From Chlamydiae bacterium RIFCSPHIGHO2_12_FULL_27_8 (GTDB taxonomy: Bacteria > Chlamydiota > Chlamydiia > Chlamydiales > SM23-39): a stretch of 8,623 nucleotides of DNA. The notes below the pieces were generated by a model. That model was not told the origin of the DNA. It saw only the letters and a list, made by a program, of their open reading frames with translations, and did no database searches. This document shows positions 1 through 7,416 of this stretch, in pieces; position 1 is the first letter of the stretch, and each line of letters starts with the position of its first letter. The DNA lies in assembly GCA_001796155.1 (NCBI GenBank), contig MGLU01000017.1, positions 200-8,822 on the forward strand, in the 5' to 3' direction. The translations under genes were made by a program, and so were the position numbers.

Positions 1-2866
1 AATAATCTTTCATTTGGATGTATGGATTAAAAAGAATTTTATTTCTTGCATAAGCGATATTTACAATATTATGCATTGGATCAATTTCCAAAATCTCTTC
101 ATATGTTTTTATAGATTTTGAGCATAAGCCTAAAATACTCTGATCTTGAGCAAGGTCAAATAAAGCTTCTAAATTGTATGGATGCAAAGCTCTTAAATGA
201 TCCATATAAAATTTAGATCTTAAATAATTCTGCATATAAAACTCCCATTTGCTCTGCTGCTCTAGAAAAATGGATTTTTGAACATTATATTTGGAAGAGA
301 GATTCAGTAAAATTCTCTCTATTTTATTTTTTTCATTTTTATTTAAATTATAATAATTATTTTTAATTTTTTTTAAAATTTCTTCATAAGTACAAAAGAT
401 TGTATTTTGATTACAAAAGATATTTGCAAGCAACTTTTGATTATTGATTGCTGTTAAAATTATTTCATTTTTCAAATCATTATCAACGCTATCTTTTAAT
501 GCAATATCATAAATCTCATAAGAGAGATATGGTTTTTGATCCCATGAATATATTCTTGCTAGTTCTCTTATAATTACAGGATCAAGTGCGTTTAATGATC
601 TTAACTCTTCATATGTTAAAATGGATTTTTCAAAATCTTTATTCCAGGAAAATGCCCTAGCTTTAGTTAAAATTATTTTGTAATTATTAATAAAGTCATT
701 ATCCAATCTATTTAATATTTCATATGAAGCATCAAAGTTTTTATAAATTGCATAAAGTCTAGCTAAGTCTAAAGAAGCAAAAAAACAGTCAGGATCTATT
801 TTTAAAGCTTTATTTAAAAATTCTATAGCAATATTATAAAAGCCTTTTTCAGAATATAGTTTTGCAAGCGTTTGAAGTTCTTTAGTTTGTTGAGTTGACT
901 CTAAAAGATTTTGATAATTGCATATTGATGAATCTATTTCTAAAAGATAAAAAGCAGCTTCAGCATCACATTTGTTTAGATCTATAGCTTTTTGAAAGTA
1001 TTTTTTTGCATTATTGAAATCTCCCAATTTTTCATAAGATCTTGCTAAATAAATCAAACAGATTGTTTCATCAGCACTTGTTATAGAAGCTAAAATATCT
1101 ATTGCCTTTTGGTAATCTTTATTTAAAAAATAAATTCTTCCAAGCTGCAGTTTACTTATATCATTATCTTTTTTTTCATAAACTTTTTTAGAGTAAAACA
1201 GTGCTTTATCGTACTCTTTGGTAATAATTTTCAATTCTGATAGCTGACTTAAAGCTCTTTCAACTTGAACGCTATTAAAAATAAACTGATCATATATCTC
1301 TTGTGCTTTTTCATATCTTTGAGTTGAAGCATATAAAAATGCTAATTTAAATTTAACTTCTTCATTTTTTTTATTTCTTTGTAATAATTCTTTATAAATT
1401 CTTTCTGCAACATAAAAATTCCCCGAAGCACTTAAACTATTTGCGAATTGAAGATAAATATTATCTCTATAATTTGTTTTCTCTAAAATACACAAAAACA
1501 TGTCTTTTGATTTTTTTGGATGACCAATTATTGCTTCAAAATTTGCATTTTCGATACAGATATTTAAGTTATTTGGAAAATCAGCTATAAGCTTGTTTAA
1601 TAAACTTTTAGCATCAATAAATCTATTTTCTCTCATATAAATTCTTGCTATCTCTAAACCTACAGACTGATCATTTTTATTATCTTTATAGAGTTCATTT
1701 AAAAGTTTTAAAGCTTTAAGATCTTCATTATTCCAGCTTAGAGCAAAAGCGAGTTGTTTTTTTAAAGGTATTGAATTTTTATCTAATTCTAGTGCCTGAT
1801 TATAAGCTTTTATAGCATCATCTAATTTTCTGTCATAAACATAGGTATTTGCAAGTTCAGTCACATATAAAACTTTTTTATGTATTTTAATAAGTTCTAT
1901 AAATGCATTTTCGGCTATTGAGTAAGATCTATTTCTTTGATAAAACCTTGCAAAGGCAAGTAAATCTTTTTCATTTGAAGAAAATATCAATTTAGTCTGC
2001 ATTATATTTTGCAATAATTGTTCACTATCTTTTTTATTATTTTTTAAATTTTCTATTACAGCTTGATCATTAGGATATTTTTTTAAATGCTTTTTATAAA
2101 TCTTTTCAGCTTTTTTATTTTTCCCTAAATATGCTAAAGAATTAGCTAAAAATATATCTGAAGAATCACTTAAATATTTTTTATTTATTTTTGATACTTC
2201 ATTTACAGCTTTTAAATATTTTTTCCGGATTAAAAAGAGATTAACAAGCTCAATTTGATATTCATGTGTTTTACCATTGTCTTTTATTAGCTCCTGATAG
2301 ACATCAAAAGCTTTTTCATATTCTTCTGCAAAAATCAAAATTCTTGCATAGTAAAGCTTCAATTTTGATTTTTCTTTGTAATTTTCAGGGATAGTTTTTA
2401 AAATTTTATCATAAAATTTTACCGATTCCTTATAATTTTTATCATAGCTATAGTAATCAGCTAATGCTATTTTAACTTTGTAACTATCCGGATAATATTT
2501 TAAATAGTTTTTATAAATGCCTTCAACTTTATCAAACTGATCAATTTGAATAAAAAAATCACCTATAGCAATTATTATGTCACTATTTTTTTCATCTTCA
2601 TAAATTTGTTTTTTTAAAAATTCTACGACATAGTCATAATCGCCTAAAATTGAAGAAGAATTACCAAGACCCCGCACTACAAGGCTGAGTTTAATTCCAT
2701 GTTGTAATGCAATAAGATAATTATCAATAGCTTTTTTATATTTATAATTCTGATAATAATTTTCAGCTTTTCTGAATGAAACCCATTTTTTTTCTATTAT
2801 TCTATACGCAATAGAAGTGTATACGACAATAACTAAAACGGCTAAAGCTAGATAAACTTTTTTCAT
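1..2866 (-). CDS. Very long TPR-repeat protein with N-terminal membrane/signal segment (partial, C-terminus off window)
   Basis: I translated the minus strand triplet by triplet from the ATG at 2866-2864 to the left edge. It stays open for 955 codons, with an in-frame TAG directly before the ATG that fixes the start region. Residues 4-21 are hydrophobic (LALAVLVIVVY), preceded by KK and followed by SIA-Y, so they are either a signal anchor or a cleavable signal peptide. From about residue 33 to the edge nearly everything has the tetratricopeptide (TPR) pattern: paired helices of about 34 residues with the usual small residue, aromatic and Pro positions, e.g. ALADYYSYDKNYKESVKFYD and GRIYFLNKDYQKAIDIL. 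A [FY]SW[ND] motif recurs with Trp at residues 378, 741 and 775; the last two are exactly 34 apart. TPR arrays are protein-interaction scaffolds. The last visible residues, ILFNPYIQMKDY, break the helical pattern and could begin a new domain. No strong Shine-Dalgarno is visible; an AGGGAAG lies about 23 nt upstream. The gene is divergent from the pyrophosphorylase gene. The TPR assignment is firm; the role is unknown. Confidence 0.88.
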   Translation of the reverse strand, partial: MKKVYLALAVLVIVVYTSIAYRIIEKKWVSFRKAENYYQNYKYKKAIDNYLIALQHGIKLSLVVRGLGNSSSILGDYDYVVEFLKKQIYEDEKNSDIIIAIGDFFIQIDQFDKVEGIYKNYLKYYPDSYKVKIALADYYSYDKNYKESVKFYDKILKTIPENYKEKSKLKLYYARILIFAEEYEKAFDVYQELIKDNGKTHEYQIELVNLFLIRKKYLKAVNEVSKINKKYLSDSSDIFLANSLAYLGKNKKAEKIYKKHLKKYPNDQAVIENLKNNKKDSEQLLQNIMQTKLIFSSNEKDLLAFARFYQRNRSYSIAENAFIELIKIHKKVLYVTELANTYVYDRKLDDAIKAYNQALELDKNSIPLKKQLAFALSWNNEDLKALKLLNELYKDNKNDQSVGLEIARIYMRENRFIDAKSLLNKLIADFPNNLNICIENANFEAIIGHPKKSKDMFLCILEKTNYRDNIYLQFANSLSASGNFYVAERIYKELLQRNKKNEEVKFKLAFLYASTQRYEKAQEIYDQFIFNSVQVERALSQLSELKIITKEYDKALFYSKKVYEKKDNDISKLQLGRIYFLNKDYQKAIDILASITSADETICLIYLARSYEKLGDFNNAKKYFQKAIDLNKCDAEAAFYLLEIDSSICNYQNLLESTQQTKELQTLAKLYSEKGFYNIAIEFLNKALKIDPDCFFASLDLARLYAIYKNFDASYEILNRLDNDFINNYKIILTKARAFSWNKDFEKSILTYEELRSLNALDPVIIRELARIYSWDQKPYLSYEIYDIALKDSVDNDLKNEIILTAINNQKLLANIFCNQNTIFCTYEEILKKIKNNYYNLNKNEKNKIERILLNLSSKYNVQKSIFLEQQSKWEFYMQNYLRSKFYMDHLRALHPYNLEALFDLAQDQSILGLCSKSIKTYEEILEIDPMHNIVNIAYARNKILFNPYIQMKDY

Positions 2867-2880
2867 CTATGAACTAATTC

Positions 2881-2909
2881 TTGACTTTTCTTCCCTTACT
2901 TAATACCTT
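2881..2909 (+). promoter_or_regulatory. Possible promoter for the UGP3-like gene
   Basis: TTGACT (2881-2886) is a 5/6 match to a -35 hexamer. At 17-bp spacing it is followed by TACCTT (2904-2909), a poor -10 that lies inside the left arm of the palindrome. If used, transcription would start about 13 nt before the ATG, giving an almost leaderless message, which would fit the lack of a good Shine-Dalgarno. This is a weak call because the -10 matches poorly. Confidence 0.25.
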
Positions 2910-2920
2910 TAAGGTATTAA
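2900..2920. promoter_or_regulatory. Perfect 10-bp-arm palindrome between divergent genes (candidate operator)
   Basis: The sequence is TTAATACCTT-T-AAGGTATTAA: two perfect complementary 10-nt arms around a single base. It sits in the 62-bp gap between the start of the TPR gene (minus) and the start of the pyrophosphorylase gene (plus). The symmetry, the position and the absence of a T-tract suggest a dimeric repressor or activator site serving both genes rather than a terminator. No known regulator box is recognised. Confidence 0.45.
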
Positions 2921-2928
2921 GAATATAA

Positions 2929-4953
2929 ATGCAACTCAGTATGCTTGAAAAACTTATATATATATTAAAAAGCAAAAAATCTCTTATTGAAAAATTAGAA
3001 ATTTTAAATGACTTCCTAGATAAAAAAAAATTTGATGCATTTTTTAATGAAAATAAATTTTTACAAGAAATATTAAACTTCCAAACTATTGAAGAAGAAT
3101 ATGTTGCAAAAGTATTGTTTATATTAAATCAACTTCAAAATATCTTTTTAAATACCCATAAAATAGAAATAAAATATAAAGAACTTTGTAAATATTTAAT
3201 TAAGATTGAAAATTTTTATTCCCCATTGGGAGGAATTTTAGGGTATCACAATAAGTTTTTATCTCTTTTAAAAGAAAGAGTGCCCTCTAAATTCAACTTT
3301 TATCCTCCAAAATCTTTTGACATAAAAATCTATGATGAAAGCCTATTAAATATAGCTGTTAAAAATTTAGATAAACTAGCATTAATTTGCCCTATGGGCG
3401 GAGCAGGAGATAGATTAAACTTAATCTGCAAAACGACACAAAAGCCATTGCCTGCTGCAAAATTAAAATTTTCAGGGAAAACTTTAGTTGAGCTTTTAAT
3501 TGATGATATCAGGTCTTTAGAATACCTTTTTTATAAAAAGTTTAATAAAGAACTTATCATTCCAATTATAATAATGACTTCTGATGAAAAAAATAATTTC
3601 GAACATATTTATTCAATATTTAAAGAGAATAATTTTTTTGAAAGAGGCAAAGAATCCTTTTTATTTATAAAACAGTTATCTGTTCCACTAATAACACCCG
3701 ATGGAAACTGGGCAATTACCGAGCCGTTTAAAGTGGCAACAAAACCATCAGGACATGGAGTTATTTGGAAGCTTATGATTGATAATGATGCTTTTGATTT
3801 TTTAAAAAAATTAGGTAAAACAAAGGGATTAGTAAGACAAATAAATAATCCTATTGCAAATACTGATAATACACTTCTTTCTTTTATAGGTTTAGGCTTT
3901 AAACATGATAAAAAATTTGGATTTTTATCATGTGAAAGAGATACAAAATATAAAGAAGGCTTAAACATTTTAAAAGAAAAAAAAGATAAAGTTTTTAACT
4001 ATAATTTTTCGAATGTAGAATATACTGAATTTGAAAAACAGCATATTTCAAATAATCTTGATAATTTAAACTTTCCGGCTAATACAAACACATTATTTGT
4101 TGATCTAAGTGAAATATATAAAACAACATATTTGAATCCCTTCCCTGAGTTTATAATAAATTTAAAAACTGATGTTTATGAATACAGTAAAGATAAAAAA
4201 GCAACTAAAATAAAAGCCGGAAGGTTGGAATCAATGATGCAAAACATTTCTGATTTCATAATAGACTCGAAAGATCAAAAAATTACAGATGAAGAACAGT
4301 TGCAATTAAAAACATATATAGCTTTGCAAAATAGAGATAAAACAATATCAACTACAAAAAAATCTTTCCATATAGGTGGAGATGTTTATGAAACTCCTGA
4401 AAAATGTTTTTTTGATCTTTTGAAAAATGGCTACGATCTTTTAAAAAACTACTGCAATTCTAAACTTATAAAATTATCATCATTAGATAATTATATTTTA
4501 AATGGCCCTTCCTTTATTTTTATTTATAATCCTATTTTAGGTCCTCTATATAGTACAATATCTAAAAAAATTGTTTCTTGTAAATTTAAAGGAAATTTTG
4601 AATTAAATTTAAATATATCTGAAGTTCTTTTAGAAAACATTTTTTTAAATGGCTCCTTAATAATAGATTCTAAAATTACTCATGATAAAAAATTTTTGAA
4701 ACCTAAATGTATATTAAAAGATGTTAAAATTGATAATAAAGGTATAGATAGAAATAAAAAAAATATTTATTGGAAAAATAAAATATATAGGCATGAGTTA
4801 TTAAAAATTACTTTAAATGAAAACTCAGAATTTTATGCTAATAATATAATTTTTAATAATTCTCATGAAATAACAGTCCCTCCATATTGTAAAATGTTTG
4901 CTATTCAAGATAAAAATATAATAAAATATAGAATCGAAAAAAATAATAAATAA
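2929..4953 (+). CDS. UTP--glucose-1-phosphate uridylyltransferase, plastid UGP3-like (UDPGP family)
   Basis: This enzyme would form UDP-glucose and pyrophosphate from UTP and glucose-1-phosphate in the cytosol, supplying glucosyl units for glycans or envelope. The 674-aa protein has an N-terminal helical region (about 1-140). The nucleotidyltransferase domain follows, with the glycine-rich UTP-binding loop PMGGAGDRL (155-163), KPLPAAKL (172-179) and QLSVPLITPDGNW (249-261). Further motifs are KPSGHGVIWKL (272-282), VRQINNPIANTDNTLL (302-317) and RLESMMQNISDFI (432-444). The C-terminal part includes NPILGPLY (534-541). From memory these blocks match the chloroplast UGP3 subtype (GGHG-IWKL, VRQ-NN--A-TD-TLL, RLE--MQNI), not GalU or the cytosolic plant UGP. 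The ATG at 2929 is the first start; Met5 (2941) is an alternative. Neither has a strong Shine-Dalgarno. An A9 tract (3022-3030) encodes KKK. The family call is strong; substrate specificity (UTP/Glc-1-P versus related sugars) is inferred. Confidence 0.87.
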   Translation: MQLSMLEKLIYILKSKKSLIEKLEILNDFLDKKKFDAFFNENKFLQEILNFQTIEEEYVAKVLFILNQLQNIFLNTHKIEIKYKELCKYLIKIENFYSPLGGILGYHNKFLSLLKERVPSKFNFYPPKSFDIKIYDESLLNIAVKNLDKLALICPMGGAGDRLNLICKTTQKPLPAAKLKFSGKTLVELLIDDIRSLEYLFYKKFNKELIIPIIIMTSDEKNNFEHIYSIFKENNFFERGKESFLFIKQLSVPLITPDGNWAITEPFKVATKPSGHGVIWKLMIDNDAFDFLKKLGKTKGLVRQINNPIANTDNTLLSFIGLGFKHDKKFGFLSCERDTKYKEGLNILKEKKDKVFNYNFSNVEYTEFEKQHISNNLDNLNFPANTNTLFVDLSEIYKTTYLNPFPEFIINLKTDVYEYSKDKKATKIKAGRLESMMQNISDFIIDSKDQKITDEEQLQLKTYIALQNRDKTISTTKKSFHIGGDVYETPEKCFFDLLKNGYDLLKNYCNSKLIKLSSLDNYILNGPSFIFIYNPILGPLYSTISKKIVSCKFKGNFELNLNISEVLLENIFLNGSLIIDSKITHDKKFLKPKCILKDVKIDNKGIDRNKKNIYWKNKIYRHELLKITLNENSEFYANNIIFNNSHEITVPPYCKMFAIQDKNIIKYRIEKNNK

Positions 4954-4961
4954 TTGTTTGC

Positions 4962-4990
4962 TTGCAAAAAATATATTATGTTTTTATAAT
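4962..4990 (+). promoter_or_regulatory. Sigma70-type promoter for the small basic protein gene
   Basis: TTGCAA (4962-4967) and a perfect TATAAT (4985-4990) are separated by 17 bp. Transcription would start near 4997, giving a leader of about 115 nt before the ATG at 5112 that contains both inverted repeats described below. It begins just after the stop codon of the pyrophosphorylase gene, so the small gene probably has its own transcript. AT-rich sequence gives chance -10 matches, hence the moderate confidence. Confidence 0.5.
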
Positions 4991-5002
4991 CCCTGTAATT
5001 AA

Positions 5003-5042
5003 TTATATTTTGATTTAAAATAAATTTTAGATCAAAATATAA
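5003..5042. repeat. 19-nt-arm inverted repeat in the leader of the small basic protein gene
   Basis: The left arm TTATATTTTGATTTAAAAT (5003-5021) and right arm ATTTTAGATCAAAATATAA (5024-5042) are reverse complements except for one T-G pair, separated by AA. In RNA this forms a long AT-rich stem with one G-U wobble. No T-tract follows on either strand, so it is not a classical terminator. It could be an operator, an RNA leader element or a weak stop for the upstream gene. Confidence 0.6.
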
Positions 5043-5061
5043 AATAAAAGATTACATATTA

Positions 5062-5087
5062 ATTAGGATTATTATATTATTCCTAAT
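5062..5087 (+). repeat. Small hairpin upstream of the ribosome binding site
   Basis: ATTAGGA (5062-5068) and TCCTAAT (5081-5087) are perfect 7-nt complementary arms with a 12-nt AT-only loop. The hairpin ends 13 nt before the AGGAAG Shine-Dalgarno of the 5112 gene. The left arm itself contains AGGA and the right arm TCCT. TCCT could instead pair with the AGGA of the Shine-Dalgarno, so an alternative fold that masks it is conceivable. That is inference only. Confidence 0.4.
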
Positions 5088-5111
5088 AATTAACAATGAA
5101 AGGAAGATATT

Positions 5112-5630
5112 ATGAGCATTGATACTAAACAAAAAAATTTAAAAGAAGTTGAAGAAGTTTTACAAAGAGCAATCAAAAAGGTTGGAGTGAAAAAAATCAA
5201 CGATCTTTGTAAATTTATTCCATTAAATTCAGGGGGATACATACATCACTTTACATTAAAAAAAATGAAGAAGAAAAATCCTGAAGAACTTGGAGAAATG
5301 GTTAAAAAATTTATTATTAATGTTGATAGACCTAGAGCTGTAGCACCAAAACCTAGAGCAGCTAGAGGATCTAGAAAAAAAAGAGATCAAATCACATTTA
5401 ATAAATGGCAATTAGATAGAATGTTAAATATAGCAAGACTTGCCGGGGATAAAGAAATTATTTCAATTTTAAGTCCAAAAAAATCTTTAGCTACATATAA
5501 AAGAGAGCTTATTCAAACAATCAGACAAGGTAAAATAGATCAAGAACTTTGGAATGGTTATGTTGAAGGGGTAAATGCACAAAATTCAATTTTTGCCGAT
5601 CATTCTCTTCTTTCAAATCCATCAAACTAA
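5112..5630 (+). CDS. Small, highly basic protein of unknown family with a basic Pro/Arg linker
   Basis: I do not recognise this 172-aa protein. By hand count it has about 35 Lys/Arg against about 18 Asp/Glu, so it is strongly basic. It appears to have two helical segments joined by a flexible basic linker. The N-terminal part (about 1-70) includes NDLCKFIPLNSGGYIHHFTL (30-49) and a Lys-rich helix at 50-69. The linker RPRAVAPKPRAARGSRKKR spans 73-91, and the C-terminal part (about 92-160) includes FNKWQLDRMLNIARLAGDKE (96-115) and KSLATYKRELIQTIRQGKID (124-143). There is no signal peptide or membrane segment. The composition suggests nucleic-acid or ribosome binding, but no domain proves it. 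The start is well supported: AGGAAG at 5101-5106 lies 5 nt before the ATG. It has its own promoter and terminator, so it is probably monocistronic. Confidence 0.82.
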   Translation: MSIDTKQKNLKEVEEVLQRAIKKVGVKKINDLCKFIPLNSGGYIHHFTLKKMKKKNPEELGEMVKKFIINVDRPRAVAPKPRAARGSRKKRDQITFNKWQLDRMLNIARLAGDKEIISILSPKKSLATYKRELIQTIRQGKIDQELWNGYVEGVNAQNSIFADHSLLSNPSN

Positions 5631-5643
5631 TTTTAAATTATAT

Positions 5644-5683
5644 AAAAAACCTTTGAAAATTAAAAAATTTTAAAGGTTTTTTT
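5644..5683 (+). terminator. Rho-independent terminator after the small basic protein gene
   Basis: The left arm (5644-5661, AAAAAACCTTTGAAAATT) pairs with the right arm (5666-5682, AATTTTAAAGGTTTTTT) around an AAAA loop, with only G5655 bulged. The right arm runs into a 7-T tract (5677-5683). It lies 13 nt after the TAA at 5628-5630. The A-run on the left arm means it could also act on the opposite strand. Confidence 0.85.
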
Positions 5684-5708
5684 ATTAGTTAATTAGCAAT
5701 AATTTCTC

Positions 5709-5736
5709 TTGATTTTAACTTTATATATTATATAAT
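5709..5736 (+). promoter_or_regulatory. Near-consensus sigma70 promoter for the ATP/ADP translocase gene
   Basis: TTGATT (5709-5714) and a perfect TATAAT (5731-5736) are separated by 16 bp. The start point would fall near 5743, giving a leader of about 27 nt. AAAGGA (5758-5763) then forms the Shine-Dalgarno 6 nt before the ATG at 5770. The site sits between the upstream terminator and the gene, as expected for an independently and strongly transcribed unit. Confidence 0.7.
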
Positions 5737-5769
5737 TATCACTTCAAAAGACTTAAAAAAGGAAAAATT

Positions 5770-7344
5770 ATGTCTGAAACCGTAAACAAAGAATTTGGAA
5801 AAGTTAGGTCGATATTATGGCCTATTTATACTTTTGAATTGAAAAAAATCTTACCGATGCTGCTTATGTTTTTCTGTATTTCTTTTAACTATACAATTTT
5901 AAGAGATATGAAAGACTCTCTAGTTGTTACAGCCGGAGGTTCAGGTGCTGAGGTAATACCATTTTTAAAATTATATGGTGTATTGCCCGGGGCTGTAATG
6001 TTTATTCTAATTTATTCAAAACTATCAAACAAACTAAGCAAACCGGCATTATTTTATGCTACATTATCACCATTTTTAATATTTTTTGCTCTTTTTGCAT
6101 TAGTTTTATATCCGGCAAAAGATTTTTTACATCCTTATGCTTTTGCAGATAAAATGCAGTCTCTGCTTCCAACCGGATTTATGGGACTTATTGCAGTTTT
6201 AAGAAACTGGGTATTTTCAATATTTTATATATTATCAGAACTTTGGGGAAGCGTTGTATTATCACTTCTTTTCTGGGGATTTGCAAACGATATTACAAAA
6301 GTTAAAGAAGCTAAAAGATTTTATGCTCTATTTTTAACAGGTGCAAACGTAGCATTATTAGTATCCGGACCAACAATCAGATATTTTGCTAACCTTCCTA
6401 AAAAACTTGCAGCTGTAGCCGGAGTTGATCCATGGGGTATGACAATTAATAAATTGATGCTTCTAGTAGTTTTAATGGGTCTTATAATTATGGGTTGTTA
6501 CTACTATATGAATAAAAGTGTTTTAACAGACTCTAGATTTTATTCTCCTGAAGAGATGAAATCATCTAAAAAAACAAAACCAAAACTTTCAATGAAAGAG
6601 AGCTTTAAATTCATATTTTCATCTAAATACTTAGGACTGCTGGCTGTATTAGTTGTTGGTTATGGAATTGCAATTAACTTAGTTGAAGTTACCTGGAAAT
6701 CGCAATTAAAACTTGAATTCCCAAACTCAAATGATTATTTAGCATTTATGGGTGCTTTCTCTACAGTGACCGGATTTGTAACAATTTTAACTACAATGTT
6801 CCTAGGCGGAAATATCATGAGAAGATTCGGATGGAGATTCTCAGCACTATTAACTCCTGTAATGTTGATTTTAACCGGTATTTCATTCCTTGGATTTATA
6901 GTATTTAAACATAAACTGCCAACATATCTTTTAGGCGGAATCACACTACAATTTTTCATAGTATTACTTGGTGCTGCTCAAAACATATTAAGTAAATCAT
7001 GCAAATATACATTCTTTGATCCTACAAAAGAAATGGCTTATATCCCATTAGATCAAGAGTCTAAAGTTAAAGGTAAAGCTGCTGTTGATGTAGTTGGTGC
7101 AAGACTTGGAAAATCAGGCGGATCATTATTACAGCAGGGATTAATTATTATGTGCGGTGGAATAGTAGGAATTGCTCCATATGCTATGATCCTAGTATTA
7201 GGTATAGTAACTGTATGGATGTTCTCTGCTAATTCTCTAAGCAAACTATTTGAAGAAAAGAATGCTGAGATGGAAAAAAGAAAAATCTCGGAAGAAGATC
7301 TTAAAGTTGTTGCTAAAAGCTCAAAAGAAGGAGCAGTTAACTAG
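5770..7344 (+). CDS. tlc: ATP/ADP translocase (NTT family nucleotide transporter)
   Basis: This inner-membrane antiporter takes host ATP into the bacterium in exchange for ADP; some family members carry other nucleotides. The 524 aa match the usual family length, with about a dozen hydrophobic segments (roughly from 22-42 to 465-487) and a charged cytosolic tail (492-524). Family blocks are clear: NYTILRDMKDSLVVTAGGSG (40-59), PFLKLYGVLPGAV (64-76), LSELWGS (155-161), NLVEVTWK (303-310) and KGKAAVDVV-ARLGKSGG (434-451). Lys48, Glu157, Glu306 and Lys448 appear to correspond to the four conserved charged residues (Lys155, Glu245, Glu385, Lys527) described for Arabidopsis plastid NTT1; I aligned these from memory. 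No frameshift or missing core block is seen. The start has an AAAGGA Shine-Dalgarno 6 nt upstream and its own promoter. Codon use is less AT-extreme than in the neighbours, as expected for a highly expressed gene. Whether it is a strict ATP/ADP exchanger or a broader paralogue cannot be told from sequence by eye. Confidence 0.96.
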   Translation: MSETVNKEFGKVRSILWPIYTFELKKILPMLLMFFCISFNYTILRDMKDSLVVTAGGSGAEVIPFLKLYGVLPGAVMFILIYSKLSNKLSKPALFYATLSPFLIFFALFALVLYPAKDFLHPYAFADKMQSLLPTGFMGLIAVLRNWVFSIFYILSELWGSVVLSLLFWGFANDITKVKEAKRFYALFLTGANVALLVSGPTIRYFANLPKKLAAVAGVDPWGMTINKLMLLVVLMGLIIMGCYYYMNKSVLTDSRFYSPEEMKSSKKTKPKLSMKESFKFIFSSKYLGLLAVLVVGYGIAINLVEVTWKSQLKLEFPNSNDYLAFMGAFSTVTGFVTILTTMFLGGNIMRRFGWRFSALLTPVMLILTGISFLGFIVFKHKLPTYLLGGITLQFFIVLLGAAQNILSKSCKYTFFDPTKEMAYIPLDQESKVKGKAAVDVVGARLGKSGGSLLQQGLIIMCGGIVGIAPYAMILVLGIVTVWMFSANSLSKLFEEKNAEMEKRKISEEDLKVVAKSSKEGAVN

Positions 7345-7380
7345 TATTTAACAGGCAATACCTTTATTTTAAAAAAGATA

Positions 7381-7416
7381 AAAAAACCCGCTTAATTTTT
7401 AAGCGGGTTTTTTTTT
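7381..7416. terminator. Bidirectional terminator between convergent genes
   Basis: AAAAAACCCGCTTAA (7381-7395), loop TTT, TTAAGCGGGTTTTTT (7399-7413) form a perfect 15-bp stem with a GC core CCCGC/GCGGG. Nine Ts (7408-7416) follow on the plus strand, and an A-rich run lies on the other side. It can stop the translocase transcript and the convergent minus-strand gene. The TAA stop of the minus gene (7417-7415) overlaps the end of the T-tract. Confidence 0.92.

Noticed and set aside
1..2866. A frameshift or pseudogene in the long TPR region
   Set aside because: Every triplet in the frame starting at 2866 was read to the left edge, and no stop codon (TTA, CTA or TCA on the plus strand) occurs in that frame.
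3609..3968. Open minus-strand frame of 119 codons inside the pyrophosphorylase gene
   Set aside because: It lies fully antisense to conserved motif blocks of the UGP3-like protein, and I recognise no family in its translation; it is a shadow frame.
4954..4972. TTTGC-TT-GCAAA mini-palindrome just after the pyrophosphorylase stop as a terminator
   Set aside because: The arms are only 5 nt with a 2-nt loop and no T-tract follows; it overlaps the -35 hexamer of the next promoter and is probably incidental.
5328..5384. AT-hook in the basic linker of the 172-aa protein
   Set aside because: The linker is Arg/Pro/Lys-rich but lacks the core Arg-Gly-Arg-Pro of an AT-hook, so only a generic basic linker is claimed.
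6735..7244. Two short minus-strand open frames (6735-6959 and 7053-7244) within the translocase gene
   Set aside because: Both are antisense to well-conserved NTT blocks and have no family resemblance.
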